DNA of 64,000 bases from Caulobacterales bacterium (GTDB lineage Bacteria; Pseudomonadota; Alphaproteobacteria; Caulobacterales; Caulobacteraceae), in contig JAEKKJ010000009.1 in the NCBI GenBank assembly GCA_019510435.1, positions 62,001-126,000 on the forward strand, given 5' to 3'. Shown here piece after piece: positions 52,460 to 61,236 of the stretch. Position numbers and translations under genes: made by a program. Each line of letters starts with the position of its first letter. The first letter of the stretch is position 1. A model generated the notes under the pieces. It searched no databases and had not been told where the DNA came from. It saw nothing but the letters and a program-made list of their open reading frames with translations.

Positions 52460-53233
52460 ATGCAGCTGGGACTGGACGGCAAGGTGATCTTCGTGGCCGG
52501 CGCCAGCCGCGGCATCGGGCGCGGCATCGTCGAGGCCTGCCTGGCGGAGGGCGCCAAGGTGGTGCTGACCGCCCGCGGCGCCGAGGCGCTGGAGGCCGAA
52601 CGCGCCCGGCTGGCGGATCTCCACGGGGCGCACCGGCTCATGACCATCTCCGGCGACCTGCGCGACACCGCCGTCATCGACGACGCCGTGGCGCGGACCG
52701 AGGCCGAGTTCGGCCCGATCTTCGGGGCGGTGGCCAATGTGGGCCTGCACCCCTGCCCGCCCGGCATCGAGATCGACGACGAGACCTGGGACGCGGGCTT
52801 CAGCCAGAACCTGGACTCCGCCTGGCGGCTCTCGCGCGCCGCCCTGCGCCGCATGAGCCCACGCGGCGAGGGCTCCCTGCTGCTGATCAGCTCCATTGCG
52901 GGGCTGGGGGCCCTGGGTACGCCCCTGACGTACGGCACCGCCAAGGCCGCCATGAACCACCTGACCAAGGAGCTGGCGCGCATCGCCGGGCCGCAGAACG
53001 TGCGCGTCAACGCCATCGCCCCCGGCAACATCATCTTCCCGGGCGGCGACTGGGAGGCGCGCTCCACCGGTCCGCGCGGCGACGCCTGGACCCGCTGGAT
53101 CAAGCGCGAGGTGCCCCTGAACCGCTTCGGCCGGCCCGAGGAGATCGGCGCGGTCGCGGCTTTCCTGATGAGCCCCCTCGCCAGCTTCGTCACCGGCGCG
53201 GTGGTGCCGGTGGACGGCGGCCAGACGCGCTAG
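52460..53233 (+). CDS. Short-chain dehydrogenase/reductase
   Basis: 257 residues. Classical SDR: nucleotide-binding GASRGIG (residues 14-20), the NAG-region as VANVG, catalytic Ser in LLISSIAGLG, YxxxK as YGTAKAAMN, PG motif in AIAPGNIIFPGG, and the C-terminal GAVVPVDGGQTR. It lies one base behind the phosphotransferase stop with AAGGGAACTGAG before the ATG. Substrate unknown; the context suggests a hydroxyacyl compound. Confidence 0.9.
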   Translation: MQLGLDGKVIFVAGASRGIGRGIVEACLAEGAKVVLTARGAEALEAERARLADLHGAHRLMTISGDLRDTAVIDDAVARTEAEFGPIFGAVANVGLHPCPPGIEIDDETWDAGFSQNLDSAWRLSRAALRRMSPRGEGSLLLISSIAGLGALGTPLTYGTAKAAMNHLTKELARIAGPQNVRVNAIAPGNIIFPGGDWEARSTGPRGDAWTRWIKREVPLNRFGRPEEIGAVAAFLMSPLASFVTGAVVPVDGGQTR

Positions 53234-53236
53234 ATC

Positions 53237-54016
53237 CTAGGCGACCCTCTCGACCGCGCGATGCGACCAGCCTTGGGCGTCGCCGTACGCGCAGGCTGGC
53301 CATGGCAGGTCGTAGCGCTGGGCGGTGGCGTCCAGGATTAGGCCTGGGGTGCCGTTGGGGCGCTCGTGTGGCGCGAAGGACAGCAGGACGGCGTCCAGGC
53401 GCGCCATGGCCCCCAGCACCTCCAGCCGCGCCTCCGGCGACAGCTCGGCCTTGGCGCATTCGTCGGTCAGCGCAGCGATGCGCCGGCGGCCCACCTCCTT
53501 GGCCACCAGGTGTGGGCCATCGAAGCGCCGGAGGCAGACCGCCCAGCCGCCGCCCATCCACTCCGGCCACAGCCGCTCGGCCTCCGTCGCGACCGCCGTC
53601 CGGTCCACCGCGTCATCGCGGAACATGCGGCTCCAGCCGAAGCGCTTGGCGTCTTCGCGGGCCTCGGTAAGGGCCTCCGCCAGGTCCTTCGCCAGCCAGG
53701 CGGTCAGCGCTGCCCGCAGCTCGGTCGCCGGCGTCCGCTCCGCCAGCACCGCCGCCAGGCGCAGCCAGGGCGGCACGGATATGCCGAAATAGGCGCGGCC
53801 GCCTTCTCGTGGTCCCAGCGCCGCGATGGCGCTGCGGACCGATGCCGGCCCCAGCACATAGGTCGGCTGCGGCACGACGCCCGCGGCCTGCAAAGCCTCC
53901 AGCGTCGCCGCCGAGACGCCCGCAGCTGCGGCCAGCGCGTGCTCGGGCACGCACGTGCGGACCACATAGGCCGCTGAAAGCTCAAGGGGCGGCGCGGTCA
54001 TCGGATCCTCCGTCAT
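53237..54016 (-). CDS. Conserved hypothetical protein (DUF6058-like)
   Basis: 259 residues, soluble. The N-terminal VPEHALAAAAGVSAATLEALQAAGVVPQPTYVLG looks like a helix-turn-helix-type or substrate-recognition segment, followed by YFGISVPPWLRLAA, LTEAREDAKRFGWSRMF and a C-terminal GGGWAVCLRRFDGPHLVAKE...DECAK region. This resembles proteins labelled DUF6058, often annotated as natural-product-linked, but I hold that only loosely. The start at 54016 has CGGAGGATCC shortly before; a second ATG at 54001 is also possible. Confidence 0.6.
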   Translation of the reverse strand: MTEDPMTAPPLELSAAYVVRTCVPEHALAAAAGVSAATLEALQAAGVVPQPTYVLGPASVRSAIAALGPREGGRAYFGISVPPWLRLAAVLAERTPATELRAALTAWLAKDLAEALTEAREDAKRFGWSRMFRDDAVDRTAVATEAERLWPEWMGGGWAVCLRRFDGPHLVAKEVGRRRIAALTDECAKAELSPEARLEVLGAMARLDAVLLSFAPHERPNGTPGLILDATAQRYDLPWPACAYGDAQGWSHRAVERVA

Positions 54017-54081
54017 CGTCTCCGAAGGAGGATGCGCAGGTCCGGCGCCGGCTTGTTTCGCACCCGGTCGAAACGTCGCCG

Positions 54082-55926
54082 TCAGATCAGGTCCCGGAGC
54101 ACCAGGGTCACCGGGCGGCTCTCCCCGCCGCGCTTCACCGTCAGCGCGACCTTGGTCCCCGGCGGCAGCGAGCGCAGGGCGATGCGGGCGTCCGAGAGGC
54201 TCGCGGGCGTCGCGGCCTTGCCGTCCAGCGCGGTGATCAGGTCGCCCTCAGCCAGGCCCGCCTCCGCCGCGGGGCTGCCGGCCGCCACCGAGGTGATGGT
54301 GAAGCCGTCGTCCGCGGCGTTGATCCAGAGCCCGGAGCGATCGAACCGGCCCGCGTCGGCGGGCTGCGGCTGGATCGGCAGCAAATACATGATCTTGCGG
54401 GCATAATCGAAGGTGACCACGTAGCGCTTCAGGTAGCCGGAGCCGACGTTGCCTTCGTAGTTCGGGTCGCTGATCGAGCCGCCCTTGGCCTCCGACAGGC
54501 CCGCCACGACGCTCTTGCCGGTCACCGTCCCCAGGGTCAGGGAGGGGATGCGCACCACGTAGCTGCGGCTGGCGCCGCCGACGCCCCACCCGGTGATGGT
54601 GCTGATCCCGGGCTTGTAGCGGTCGCGCAGCTTCATCTTCGCCACGAACGGGCTGGTGAGATCGATCTCCACCCGCGAGCCGGTGTCGATGTCGAACCGG
54701 GCCGGCATGTCGTCCACGAAGCCCTTCACGTCGGGCAGGTGGTCGTAGAAGACGAACGGCACGGCGGTCCCGGCGCCCTTGGGGTCGAACCGGGCGAAGT
54801 CGGTGATGGTCATGGTCTGGGCGCCGTAGTCGATCTTCACCGCGAAGCGGGCGAAGAGCTCGAAGCCCAGCATGCCGTCCACCTCGATACCCTCGATGGC
54901 CTTGTCGTAGACGTTGGTGACAAAGCCGGTCTGGTCGGTCAGGCGCACGTCGCCGAGCGCGATCTCGTCGTAGTGGGCGAAGCCGGTGGTCTCGGTCTTT
55001 TCGCCGGCGCCGGAGGTCGCGCTCTCACCGACCGACGTGAGGCCCGCTTCCTTGGCCAGGCGTGGGGAGATCAGGGTGTGGCCGCCGGTGTCGACGATGA
55101 AGGTGTAGGGGCCCTTCCCGTTCACCTTGGCCGCGACGTAGATGTGGTTGTTGAGCAGCCGGAACGGCACGGTCACCGTGCCCGCGGCGTTGACGATGCG
55201 GCCGCCCTTGGGCGGGGTCTTGGGCCTGGCGTAGACGGTCAGCGGCTCGGCCGGCGCGAACACCATCCGGGTCAGGGTCAGTTTCTGGATGTTGGACGGC
55301 CCCGTGCCGAAGTCGTCGGACCGGACGTGGGCTACCATCGCCGTGCCTTCGCGCCGGAAGTCGCCATAGAGCGTCTGGGTCTTGAAGAACTGCTGCGGCT
55401 CGGCGGTCTTGACCAGCATGTGGCTGTCGGCGTCGAACCAGGCGTCGAAGCGCCCGCCGCCGCGCGGGGTGACCGCCAGGTGGTCCAGGGCGTGGCCGTC
55501 CTCGGTCTCGCGGCCCACATAGCTGACCTGGGCGCCGCCGCGGTCGCCCCGCCACCAGAGGTTGGCGTTGCGGTAGGCTTCGTTGACCGCCACCGGGATC
55601 CGGTCGCCGCCCTCTTGGTCCGTGGCCACTCCGGAGATGTCCTGCTGCCACGGCGTCTTGCCGTCGTAGCCGCCGGCCAGGCTCACCGGCCCGGCCTCCA
55701 GCGACTGGGAGAAGGCGCCGGTGGCGAGGTCCTGCAGGCGCAGGCCGGTCCCCACCAGCCCGGCGTTCTCCGCCTTGTATTCGGCGCGGACCGACCCGAC
55801 CGCAGGCATTGCCCCGACCGCGGCGTGGTTGGCCGCCAGCACCGCCTCGGCCGTCTGGGCCACGGGCGCAGCGGCTGCGTGTTGCGCGCCCGCCATCAAC
55901 AGGACACCGGCCAGCACCACTCTCAT
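54082..55926 (-). CDS. Exported double aspartyl protease with C-terminal PDZ domain
   Basis: 614 residues. Signal peptide (VVLAGVLLMAGAQHAAA), an N-terminal lipoprotein-carrier-like domain (residues about 25-240), then two retropepsin-like lobes with FIVDTGGHT (Asp near 279) and FDIDTGSRV (Asp near 414), and a PDZ domain at the end (about 520-605, AAGSPAAEAGLAEGDLITALDG). A pair of DTG motifs in one chain suggests an internal pseudo-dimer active site; the PDZ domain would select substrates or regulate. GAGG lies eight bases before this ATG; the ATG at 55932 is an alternative. Divergent AraC gene 50 bases away. Confidence 0.82.
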   Translation of the reverse strand: MRVVLAGVLLMAGAQHAAAAPVAQTAEAVLAANHAAVGAMPAVGSVRAEYKAENAGLVGTGLRLQDLATGAFSQSLEAGPVSLAGGYDGKTPWQQDISGVATDQEGGDRIPVAVNEAYRNANLWWRGDRGGAQVSYVGRETEDGHALDHLAVTPRGGGRFDAWFDADSHMLVKTAEPQQFFKTQTLYGDFRREGTAMVAHVRSDDFGTGPSNIQKLTLTRMVFAPAEPLTVYARPKTPPKGGRIVNAAGTVTVPFRLLNNHIYVAAKVNGKGPYTFIVDTGGHTLISPRLAKEAGLTSVGESATSGAGEKTETTGFAHYDEIALGDVRLTDQTGFVTNVYDKAIEGIEVDGMLGFELFARFAVKIDYGAQTMTITDFARFDPKGAGTAVPFVFYDHLPDVKGFVDDMPARFDIDTGSRVEIDLTSPFVAKMKLRDRYKPGISTITGWGVGGASRSYVVRIPSLTLGTVTGKSVVAGLSEAKGGSISDPNYEGNVGSGYLKRYVVTFDYARKIMYLLPIQPQPADAGRFDRSGLWINAADDGFTITSVAAGSPAAEAGLAEGDLITALDGKAATPASLSDARIALRSLPPGTKVALTVKRGGESRPVTLVLRDLI

Positions 55927-55976
55927 CCGCATCGCCTCGTTGCCTAGAAGGATTGCGGTTCGTATCCAGGGTTGCG

Positions 55977-56702
55977 ATGGCCGGTCTTGAACGCATTTCA
56001 CCGCGGATCCTGCCCACCCGCACGGCCGTGCCGGGGCGGCTGCGTCATGCGCCCAGCGAGACGCTCTCGCGCCATCGCCACCGCGAGGCGTTCGCCGCGG
56101 TGGTCCTGGCGGGCGGCTATGTGGAGGCCGGCGACACCGGGCGCCATCGGGTGCAGGCGGGCGACGTGGTGCTGCACCGGGCCTTCGAGAGCCACCTGGA
56201 CCGCTTCGACCGGCCGGGGGCGGAGGTGCTGGTGCTGCCCCTGGCCGACGACTGGGCTGGACCGGTCCTGGGCGCCGTCGCCGATCCGGACCTCCTGGCG
56301 CGCCTGGCGGAGCGGGACGCCGGCGAGGCCGAGGCCGCCTTGGGGGAGGCCCTGCGGCCCGGCCGCACGACGGCATTGGACTGGCCCGATCTCCTGGCCC
56401 TGCACCTGCGCGAGGACGCCAGGGCCTCGCTCTCGGCCTGGGCGGACGGCATGGGCCTGCGCCTCGGCAGCGTCAGCCGCGGCTTTCGGCAGGTCTATGG
56501 GGTTAGCCCGCAGGCGTTCCGGCTGGTCCAGCGGGCGCACCAGGCTCTGGACGCCATCCTGCGGACCGACGCGCCGCTGAGTGGGGTGGCCCTGGCCTGC
56601 GGCTTTGCCGACCAGGCCCATATGAGCCGCGCCGTGGCGGCGCTGGCCGACGCGCCCCCGGCCAGGCTTCGCCGCCAGGCGCGGATGCGCGCCGCCGCCT
56701 GA
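55977..56702 (+). CDS. AraC-family transcriptional regulator
   Basis: 241 residues. An N-terminal cupin-like domain (SRHRHREAFAAVVLAGGYVEAG, VQAGDVVLHRAFESH) and two helix-turn-helix units at the C-terminus (SLSAWADGMGLRLGSVSRGFRQVYGVSPQAF and LSGVALACGFADQAHMSRAVAAL). The second helix-turn-helix matches the AraC signature. It is divergent from the PDZ aspartyl protease with 50 bases between starts and may control it. Ligand unknown. Confidence 0.87.
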   Translation: MAGLERISPRILPTRTAVPGRLRHAPSETLSRHRHREAFAAVVLAGGYVEAGDTGRHRVQAGDVVLHRAFESHLDRFDRPGAEVLVLPLADDWAGPVLGAVADPDLLARLAERDAGEAEAALGEALRPGRTTALDWPDLLALHLREDARASLSAWADGMGLRLGSVSRGFRQVYGVSPQAFRLVQRAHQALDAILRTDAPLSGVALACGFADQAHMSRAVAALADAPPARLRRQARMRAAA

Positions 56703-56743
56703 GCGACGGCGACGCGCCGGAACGGCCCCAGAAGGGACAGGCC

Positions 56744-56896
56744 CTAGTGGCGCCCGTCCCGCTTCTGCATGTTCTGGCCGTTCTGGGTCTTGCCGGACTG
56801 GCCGCCCTGGCCTTGACCCTTGCGGCCCTTGTTCATGGCGTCCTTGCCGCCGGCCTGCTGCTGTTGCCGCGGCTGCTGATGGGTTTGCTGGGCCAT
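56744..56896 (-). CDS. Small Gln/Gly/Lys-rich basic protein
   Basis: 50 residues, MAQQTHQQPRQQQQAGGKDAM... ending QNGQNMQKRDGRH. It is hydrophilic, strongly basic, has no Cys and is probably disordered. GGAG lies six bases before the ATG, which supports it as a real gene despite its size. A hydrophobic frame on the opposite strand is its shadow. The composition recalls small stress-induced KGG-type proteins, but the KGG motif itself is only loosely matched. It sits just before purL in the opposite direction. Confidence 0.6.
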   Translation of the reverse strand: MAQQTHQQPRQQQQAGGKDAMNKGRKGQGQGGQSGKTQNGQNMQKRDGRH

Positions 56897-57016
56897 GTCG
56901 TACTCCTGACTTGGGCGCCCCGAACGCGGGCGCTTTTGGCCCGCCCCTAACCCATCGCCTCCGCAGATGTTCCGCGCCTATCGCGCCCGGCGATGAGTCC
57001 CGCTAGAAGGCCCGCC

Positions 57017-59221
57017 ATGAGCGCCGCCCCCGCCAAGAGCCTGGCCGACAAGGCCGCCGAATACGGCCTGAAGCCCGACGAGTACCAGCTGATCGTCCGC
57101 CGCCTGAACCGCGAGCCCAACGACGTGGAGTTGGGTGTGTTCTCGGTGATGTGGTCCGAGCACTGCAGCTACAAGTCCAGCCGCAAGCACCTCGGCAAGT
57201 TCCCGACCACCGGCCCGCGGGTGATCTGCGGCCCGGGCGAGAACGCCGGCGTCATCAACATCGGCGACGGCCAGGCCTGCATCTTCAAGATGGAGAGCCA
57301 CAACCACCCGTCCTACATCGAGCCGTACCAGGGCGCCGCCACCGGCGTGGGCGGCATCATGCGCGACGTCTTCACCATGGGCGCGCGGCCGGTGGCGCTG
57401 TTGAACGCCCTGCGCTTCGGCGACCCCAGCCATCCGAAGACCCGCCGCCTGGTCTCCGGCGTGGTGGCCGGCATCGGCGGCTACGGCAACTGCGTGGGCG
57501 TGCCCACCGTGGCCGGCGAGACCAACTTCCACCGCGGCTACGACGGCAACATTCTGGTCAACGCCATGTGCGTGGGCCTGGCCGACGCGGACAAGATCTT
57601 CTACTCCGCCGCCCCGTCCGCCGGCCTGCCGGTGGTCTATTTCGGCTCCAAGACCGGCCGCGACGGCATCCATGGCGCGACCATGGCCTCGGCGGAGTTC
57701 TCCGAGGACGCCGAGGAGAAGCGCCCCACCGTCCAGGTGGGCGACCCCTTCGCCGAGAAGCTGCTGATCGAGGCGACGCTGGAGCTGATGGCCTCCGGCG
57801 CCGTGGCCGCGATCCAGGACATGGGCGCGGCGGGCCTCACGTCCTCCTCGGTGGAGATGGCCGGTAAGGGCGGGGTCGGCATCGAGCTGGACCTCGATGC
57901 GGTGCCCCAGCGCGAGGAGGGCATGAGCGCCTACGAGATGATGCTGAGCGAGAGCCAGGAGCGGATGCTGGCGATCCTCAAGCCCGGCCGCGAGGCCGAC
58001 GGCTACCGCATCTTCCAGAAGTGGGGCCTGGACGCGGCCACCATCGGCTGGACCACCGACACCGGCCGGCTGGTGCTGAGGCATCGCGGCGAGACCGTGG
58101 CCGACGTGCCGCTGGCGCCGCTGTTCGACGACGCCCCGCTCTACGACCGGCCCTGGACGGCGCCCGAACCGCAGCCGCGCCTGGATCCGGCCGACCTGCC
58201 GACCCCGGACGACCTCAAGGCCGCGGTGCTGAAGCTGATGGCCGCGCCCGACATGGCCTCCAAGCGCTGGCTCTGGGAGCAGTACGACCGGCACGTGATG
58301 GCCGACACCCTGGAGGACAGCGCCACGGGCGCCGACGCCGGGATCGTGCGCGTGCACGGCGGGCGCAAGGCCCTGGCCATGACCTCCGACGTCACCCCGC
58401 GCTACGTGCAGAACGATCCCTACGAGGGCGGCAAGCAGGCGGTGGCCGAGGCCTGGCGCAACCTGACCGCGGTGGGCGCCGACCCAATCGCCATCACCGA
58501 CAACCTCAACTTCGGCAATCCCGAGCGGCCGCAGATCATGGGCCAGATCGTCCGCGCCATCGAGGGCATGGCCGAGGCCTGCCGCGAGCTCGACTTCCCG
58601 GTCGTGAGCGGCAACGTCAGCCTCTACAACGAGACCAACGGCTCGGCCATTCCGCCGACGCCCACGGTCGGCGGCGTGGGCCTGATCCCCGACTACGCCC
58701 GGCGCGCCGACTTCAGCTCTATGCAGGCGGGTGATGTGCTGGTGCTGGTGGGCGCCACGCGGGGCGAGCTGGGCGCGTCGATGTACCTGCGCGAGATCGC
58801 CGGCCGCGAGGACGGCGCGCCGCCGCCCGTGGACCTGGCGCTGGAGCGTCGGACCGGCGACGCCATCCGCGGGCTGATCCGGGCCGGGCAGGTCCGCACC
58901 GTCCACGACCTCTCCGACGGCGGGCTGATCGCCGCGCTCTGCGAGATGTGCCTGGCCTCGGGTATCGGCTGCGAGCTGCGGCTGGACGGGCAGCTCTGGG
59001 TCCAGCTCTTCGCCGAGGACCAGGCCCGCTACCTGGTGGCGACGCCCGACCCGGCGGTGGTGCTGGCGGCGGCTGAGGCCGCGGGCGTGCCAGCCGCAAT
59101 CCTCGGGGACGCCGGCGGCGAGGCCATCGTCATCCCGCCGGGCCTCAACCTGCCGCTCGCCGAGCTGCGCACCGCGCACGAGGGCTGGCTGCCCGGCTTC
59201 ATGGGCGAGCCGGCAACCTAG
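57017..59221 (+). CDS. purL: FGAM synthetase, PurL subunit
   Basis: 734 residues, the small (PurS/PurQ-dependent) form. [17 protein letters not shown] with the catalytic His, [39 protein letters not shown], and the second-half [19 protein letters not shown] and [12 protein letters not shown] blocks are intact. It uses ATP and ammonia from PurQ to make FGAM. AAGG lies six bases before the chosen ATG; an upstream ATG at 56993 is possible. It is 10.7 kb from purQ. Its stop shares CTAG with the convergent sigma factor gene. Confidence 0.96.
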   Translation: MSAAPAKSLADKAAEYGLKPDEYQLIVRRLNREPNDVELGVFSVMWSEHCSYKSSRKHLGKFPTTGPRVICGPGENAGVINIGDGQACIFKMESHNHPSYIEPYQGAATGVGGIMRDVFTMGARPVALLNALRFGDPSHPKTRRLVSGVVAGIGGYGNCVGVPTVAGETNFHRGYDGNILVNAMCVGLADADKIFYSAAPSAGLPVVYFGSKTGRDGIHGATMASAEFSEDAEEKRPTVQVGDPFAEKLLIEATLELMASGAVAAIQDMGAAGLTSSSVEMAGKGGVGIELDLDAVPQREEGMSAYEMMLSESQERMLAILKPGREADGYRIFQKWGLDAATIGWTTDTGRLVLRHRGETVADVPLAPLFDDAPLYDRPWTAPEPQPRLDPADLPTPDDLKAAVLKLMAAPDMASKRWLWEQYDRHVMADTLEDSATGADAGIVRVHGGRKALAMTSDVTPRYVQNDPYEGGKQAVAEAWRNLTAVGADPIAITDNLNFGNPERPQIMGQIVRAIEGMAEACRELDFPVVSGNVSLYNETNGSAIPPTPTVGGVGLIPDYARRADFSSMQAGDVLVLVGATRGELGASMYLREIAGREDGAPPPVDLALERRTGDAIRGLIRAGQVRTVHDLSDGGLIAALCEMCLASGIGCELRLDGQLWVQLFAEDQARYLVATPDPAVVLAAAEAAGVPAAILGDAGGEAIVIPPGLNLPLAELRTAHEGWLPGFMGEPAT

Positions 59222-59982
59222 GGCGCCAGGAAGCGGCGCAGGCGGTCCTTGGCCAGCTGGCGGCGCTTGCGGACCAGCTCGCGGGTGATGTTGAGGCGCC
59301 GGGCGATGTCGTCGTCGGTCCAGCCCTCCAGGTGCAGGCGTAAGGGGTCGTTCAGCGGCCCCGGCAAGGCGCGCATCGCCTGCAGCCAGGCGTTCTCGGA
59401 TTGCGCCAGCGACAGCTCCTCCTCCGGCGACGGCGCCGCGCGCGGCCAGGCCTCGGGCGCTGGCGCCGGCTCGATCGTGGAGTCGACCATCACCGCATGG
59501 CAGGCGTTGCGCCGGTGCTGGTCCATGCAGGCGTTGTGAAGGATGCGCAGCAGCCAGGCCCGCGGGTTCTGCACAGGCTGGCGCGCATAGGCCTGGGCCG
59601 CGCGCAGCATGGCGTTGCCTAGGGCGTCCTCGGCGTCGGCCCGGTTGCCGCCGGACAGGTGGAAGCTGCGGCGGCGCAGGAACTCCTGGTGCGCCAGCCA
59701 CACCGCCCAGAAGCCGTCGAGCCCCGCGGGCCGATCCAGCGCATGGGCGATCACCGCGGCAGGCGAGAGGCGGGCGCCGTTCGGCGTCGGGGCGAGGCCA
59801 CGCTGAGCCGAGCGGGCCAGGATCTCCGCCGGCGAGACAGCGCGGGCCGGGGCCCGGCGTCGCGCGACCGCGGGCGAGCGCTCCTCCGGCGGGGCGGCCG
59901 GCTCGGCCTGCGCCGGCTCGGGCGCATCGGGCGGCTCGACCGCCGGGCTCACGGCGGATGGGAACAGATGGACCACATTCAT
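59218..59982 (-). CDS. Sigma-70-like factor at the end of the reb cluster
   Basis: 254 residues. About 95 N-terminal residues are Pro/Ala/Glu-rich and probably disordered ([19 protein letters not shown]). Then comes sigma region 2 ([55 protein letters not shown]) and region 4 ([34 protein letters not shown]). Sigma factors adjoin reb genes in other proteobacteria; in Pseudomonas aeruginosa PA14 a FecI-type factor is reported, from memory, to act on them. This is the likely activator of the R-body genes upstream. No anti-sigma partner is recognised. Confidence 0.8.
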   Translation of the reverse strand: MNVVHLFPSAVSPAVEPPDAPEPAQAEPAAPPEERSPAVARRRAPARAVSPAEILARSAQRGLAPTPNGARLSPAAVIAHALDRPAGLDGFWAVWLAHQEFLRRRSFHLSGGNRADAEDALGNAMLRAAQAYARQPVQNPRAWLLRILHNACMDQHRRNACHAVMVDSTIEPAPAPEAWPRAAPSPEEELSLAQSENAWLQAMRALPGPLNDPLRLHLEGWTDDDIARRLNITRELVRKRRQLAKDRLRRFLAP

Positions 59983-60242
59983 TCGCACGCCCCCGCAGCT
60001 GTGACGGCGGGCGCAGCGCACGCGTCACCGCGCACGGCCGTCGGACCGCGGTCGCTGGTTCAGGTCTTTCGGAGTTGGCCAGACCTCTCGGAATTGGCTC
60101 GTGCGCAGGCGTCCGCGCGAAGACGGCGCGGCGGCCCACCTGCTGGATCGGACACCTCGAGCCCGGCCGGCGAGTCCACGGCTTTACACGATGATGCACA
60201 GTCTATTTTCTTGTTTATCTACAGCGTCATGAGACGATCTCC
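59983..60242. other. Intergenic region between reb genes and sigma gene
   Basis: No gene seen. The part at about 60184-60235 is clearly AT-rich relative to the surroundings and, on the minus strand, lies 200-250 bases before the sigma gene start, so it could hold its promoter. GAGACGATCTC-like dyad (60232-60242) adjoins the end of the last reb-cluster gene and may be part of a weak terminator. Confidence 0.45.
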
Positions 60243-60551
60243 TCAGTTTGGCGGCGCCTCCTGCGACTTGTCGGCGGCGTTGGCGAGCATGGTGCGGATC
60301 GCCAGCTCCAGTTGCCGGGTCACCTCGCGGGCGATCATCTGCTGCAGCGCCTGCACGATCTCGGCGCTGGCCCGCGCCGCCGCCGGGCGCATCCGCTCGG
60401 GCATCGCGGCCAGGCGCTGCTCCTCCACCGCCCGGGTCAGCGACTCCCGCTGGTCGGCGAACCCGCCGAGCACCTTGTCGCGCTGCGCGGCCACCGCGTC
60501 GTAGAGGTGGGCGGGCTCGCCGGACGGGTCCTGGGGGGGCGCCTCGCTCAT
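60243..60551 (-). CDS. Small reb-cluster protein, unknown, helical
   Basis: 102 residues. Acidic/Pro N-terminus, then helical sequence with LYDAVAAQRDKVLGGFADQRESLTRAVEEQRLAAMPERM and EIVQALQQMIAREVTRQLELAIRTML. Predicted soluble coiled coil. It shares no clear similarity with RebB. Its ATG overlaps the preceding stop by four bases (60548-60551). Together with the next two proteins it could serve in assembly or regulation of the ribbons; function not recognised. Confidence 0.65.
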   Translation of the reverse strand: MSEAPPQDPSGEPAHLYDAVAAQRDKVLGGFADQRESLTRAVEEQRLAAMPERMRPAAARASAEIVQALQQMIAREVTRQLELAIRTMLANAADKSQEAPPN

Positions 60552-60817
60552 TTCTGGGGCGTCACGGGCTCAAGGCCGAGGGCCCGGCGCAGCTGGTCGC
60601 GCATCAGCTTGACCATCTCGTCGGTGAAGTGGGGCATGGGCCCTTCGGCCGGCGGCTTGAGAGTCTTGGGCCACTCGTCCGCGAGAGTGTCGAAGAGGGC
60701 GACCACCGCCTGCTGGGCGGCCGCCACCACGGGATTGACCGCCAGCTCCGGCACGGGGTCCGGCGGCGGCGGCGTCTCGCCCGGATCGGTCGCCCGGCCG
60801 CCCTTCGACTTGGCCAT
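60548..60817 (-). CDS. Small reb-cluster protein, unknown
   Basis: 89 residues. A basic N-terminus (MAKSKGGRATD), a Pro-rich linker (PPPPDPVPEL), then two helices (VVAAAQQAVVALFDTLADEWPKTL and FTDEMVKLMRDQLRRALGL). Soluble. Its stop overlaps the next ATG. The pairing with the 60243 gene by overlap suggests that the two products are made in similar amounts. No family recognised. Confidence 0.6.
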   Translation of the reverse strand: MAKSKGGRATDPGETPPPPDPVPELAVNPVVAAAQQAVVALFDTLADEWPKTLKPPAEGPMPHFTDEMVKLMRDQLRRALGLEPVTPQK

Positions 60818-60837
60818 CAGCTTGGCCCTCCGCCCGC

Positions 60838-61215
60838 CTATGCTTCCGGGTCCGGGTCCGGCGCGGGGTCGCCGCCCGGAGCCGAGTCGCGATGGTCGAA
60901 GGCGCGCATCTCCTCAAGGATCTGGCGGGCCAGGGCGGAGATGTCGGCGGCCAGGCCGGCATAGGGGTTGTCCCACGCGGGCCGCTGCAGCGCCCAGCTC
61001 AGCTCGGCGACGTTGGCCGCAGCCTCGCGCAGGCGCTCGTATTCGGCGGCGGGATCGTTCCAGCGACCGGCGACGCCGTCGAGGTAGCCCACCAGCCGGG
61101 CGGTCTCGGCGATCGTCTCGCGCTCGAGGGCCAGGGCCTCGGCCACCACGGCCAGGGCCTCGCCGCCGTAGCACGGCGGGGGATGCGGATAGTGACGGTG
61201 GGGGTGATGCGCCAT
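60838..61215 (-). CDS. Small reb-cluster protein with His/Pro-rich N-terminus
   Basis: 125 residues: MAHHPHRHYPHPPPCYGGEA (His/Pro-rich, one Cys), then helices (LAVVAEALALERETIAETARLVGYLDGVAG, YERLREAAANVAELSWALQ, ALARQILEEMRAF) and an acidic Pro/Asp tail. GGAGG lies five bases before the ATG, so translation should be strong. The His cluster could bind metal or titrate at low pH, which is notable because known R-bodies extend on acidification; that link is speculation. Confidence 0.62.
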   Translation of the reverse strand: MAHHPHRHYPHPPPCYGGEALAVVAEALALERETIAETARLVGYLDGVAGRWNDPAAEYERLREAAANVAELSWALQRPAWDNPYAGLAADISALARQILEEMRAFDHRDSAPGGDPAPDPDPEA

Positions 61216-61236
61216 GTGCGCCTCCTGTTTTGACGG

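Noticed and set aside
56747-56950. 67-residue hydrophobic plus-strand frame
   Set aside because: Shadow of the Gln/Gly-rich minus-strand small gene, which has a proper ribosome binding site.
56978-60199. 1073-codon open frame on the minus strand
   Set aside because: It is antisense to purL, whose motifs are intact, and its composition (Gly/Arg/His/Ala) is that of a GC-rich shadow frame.
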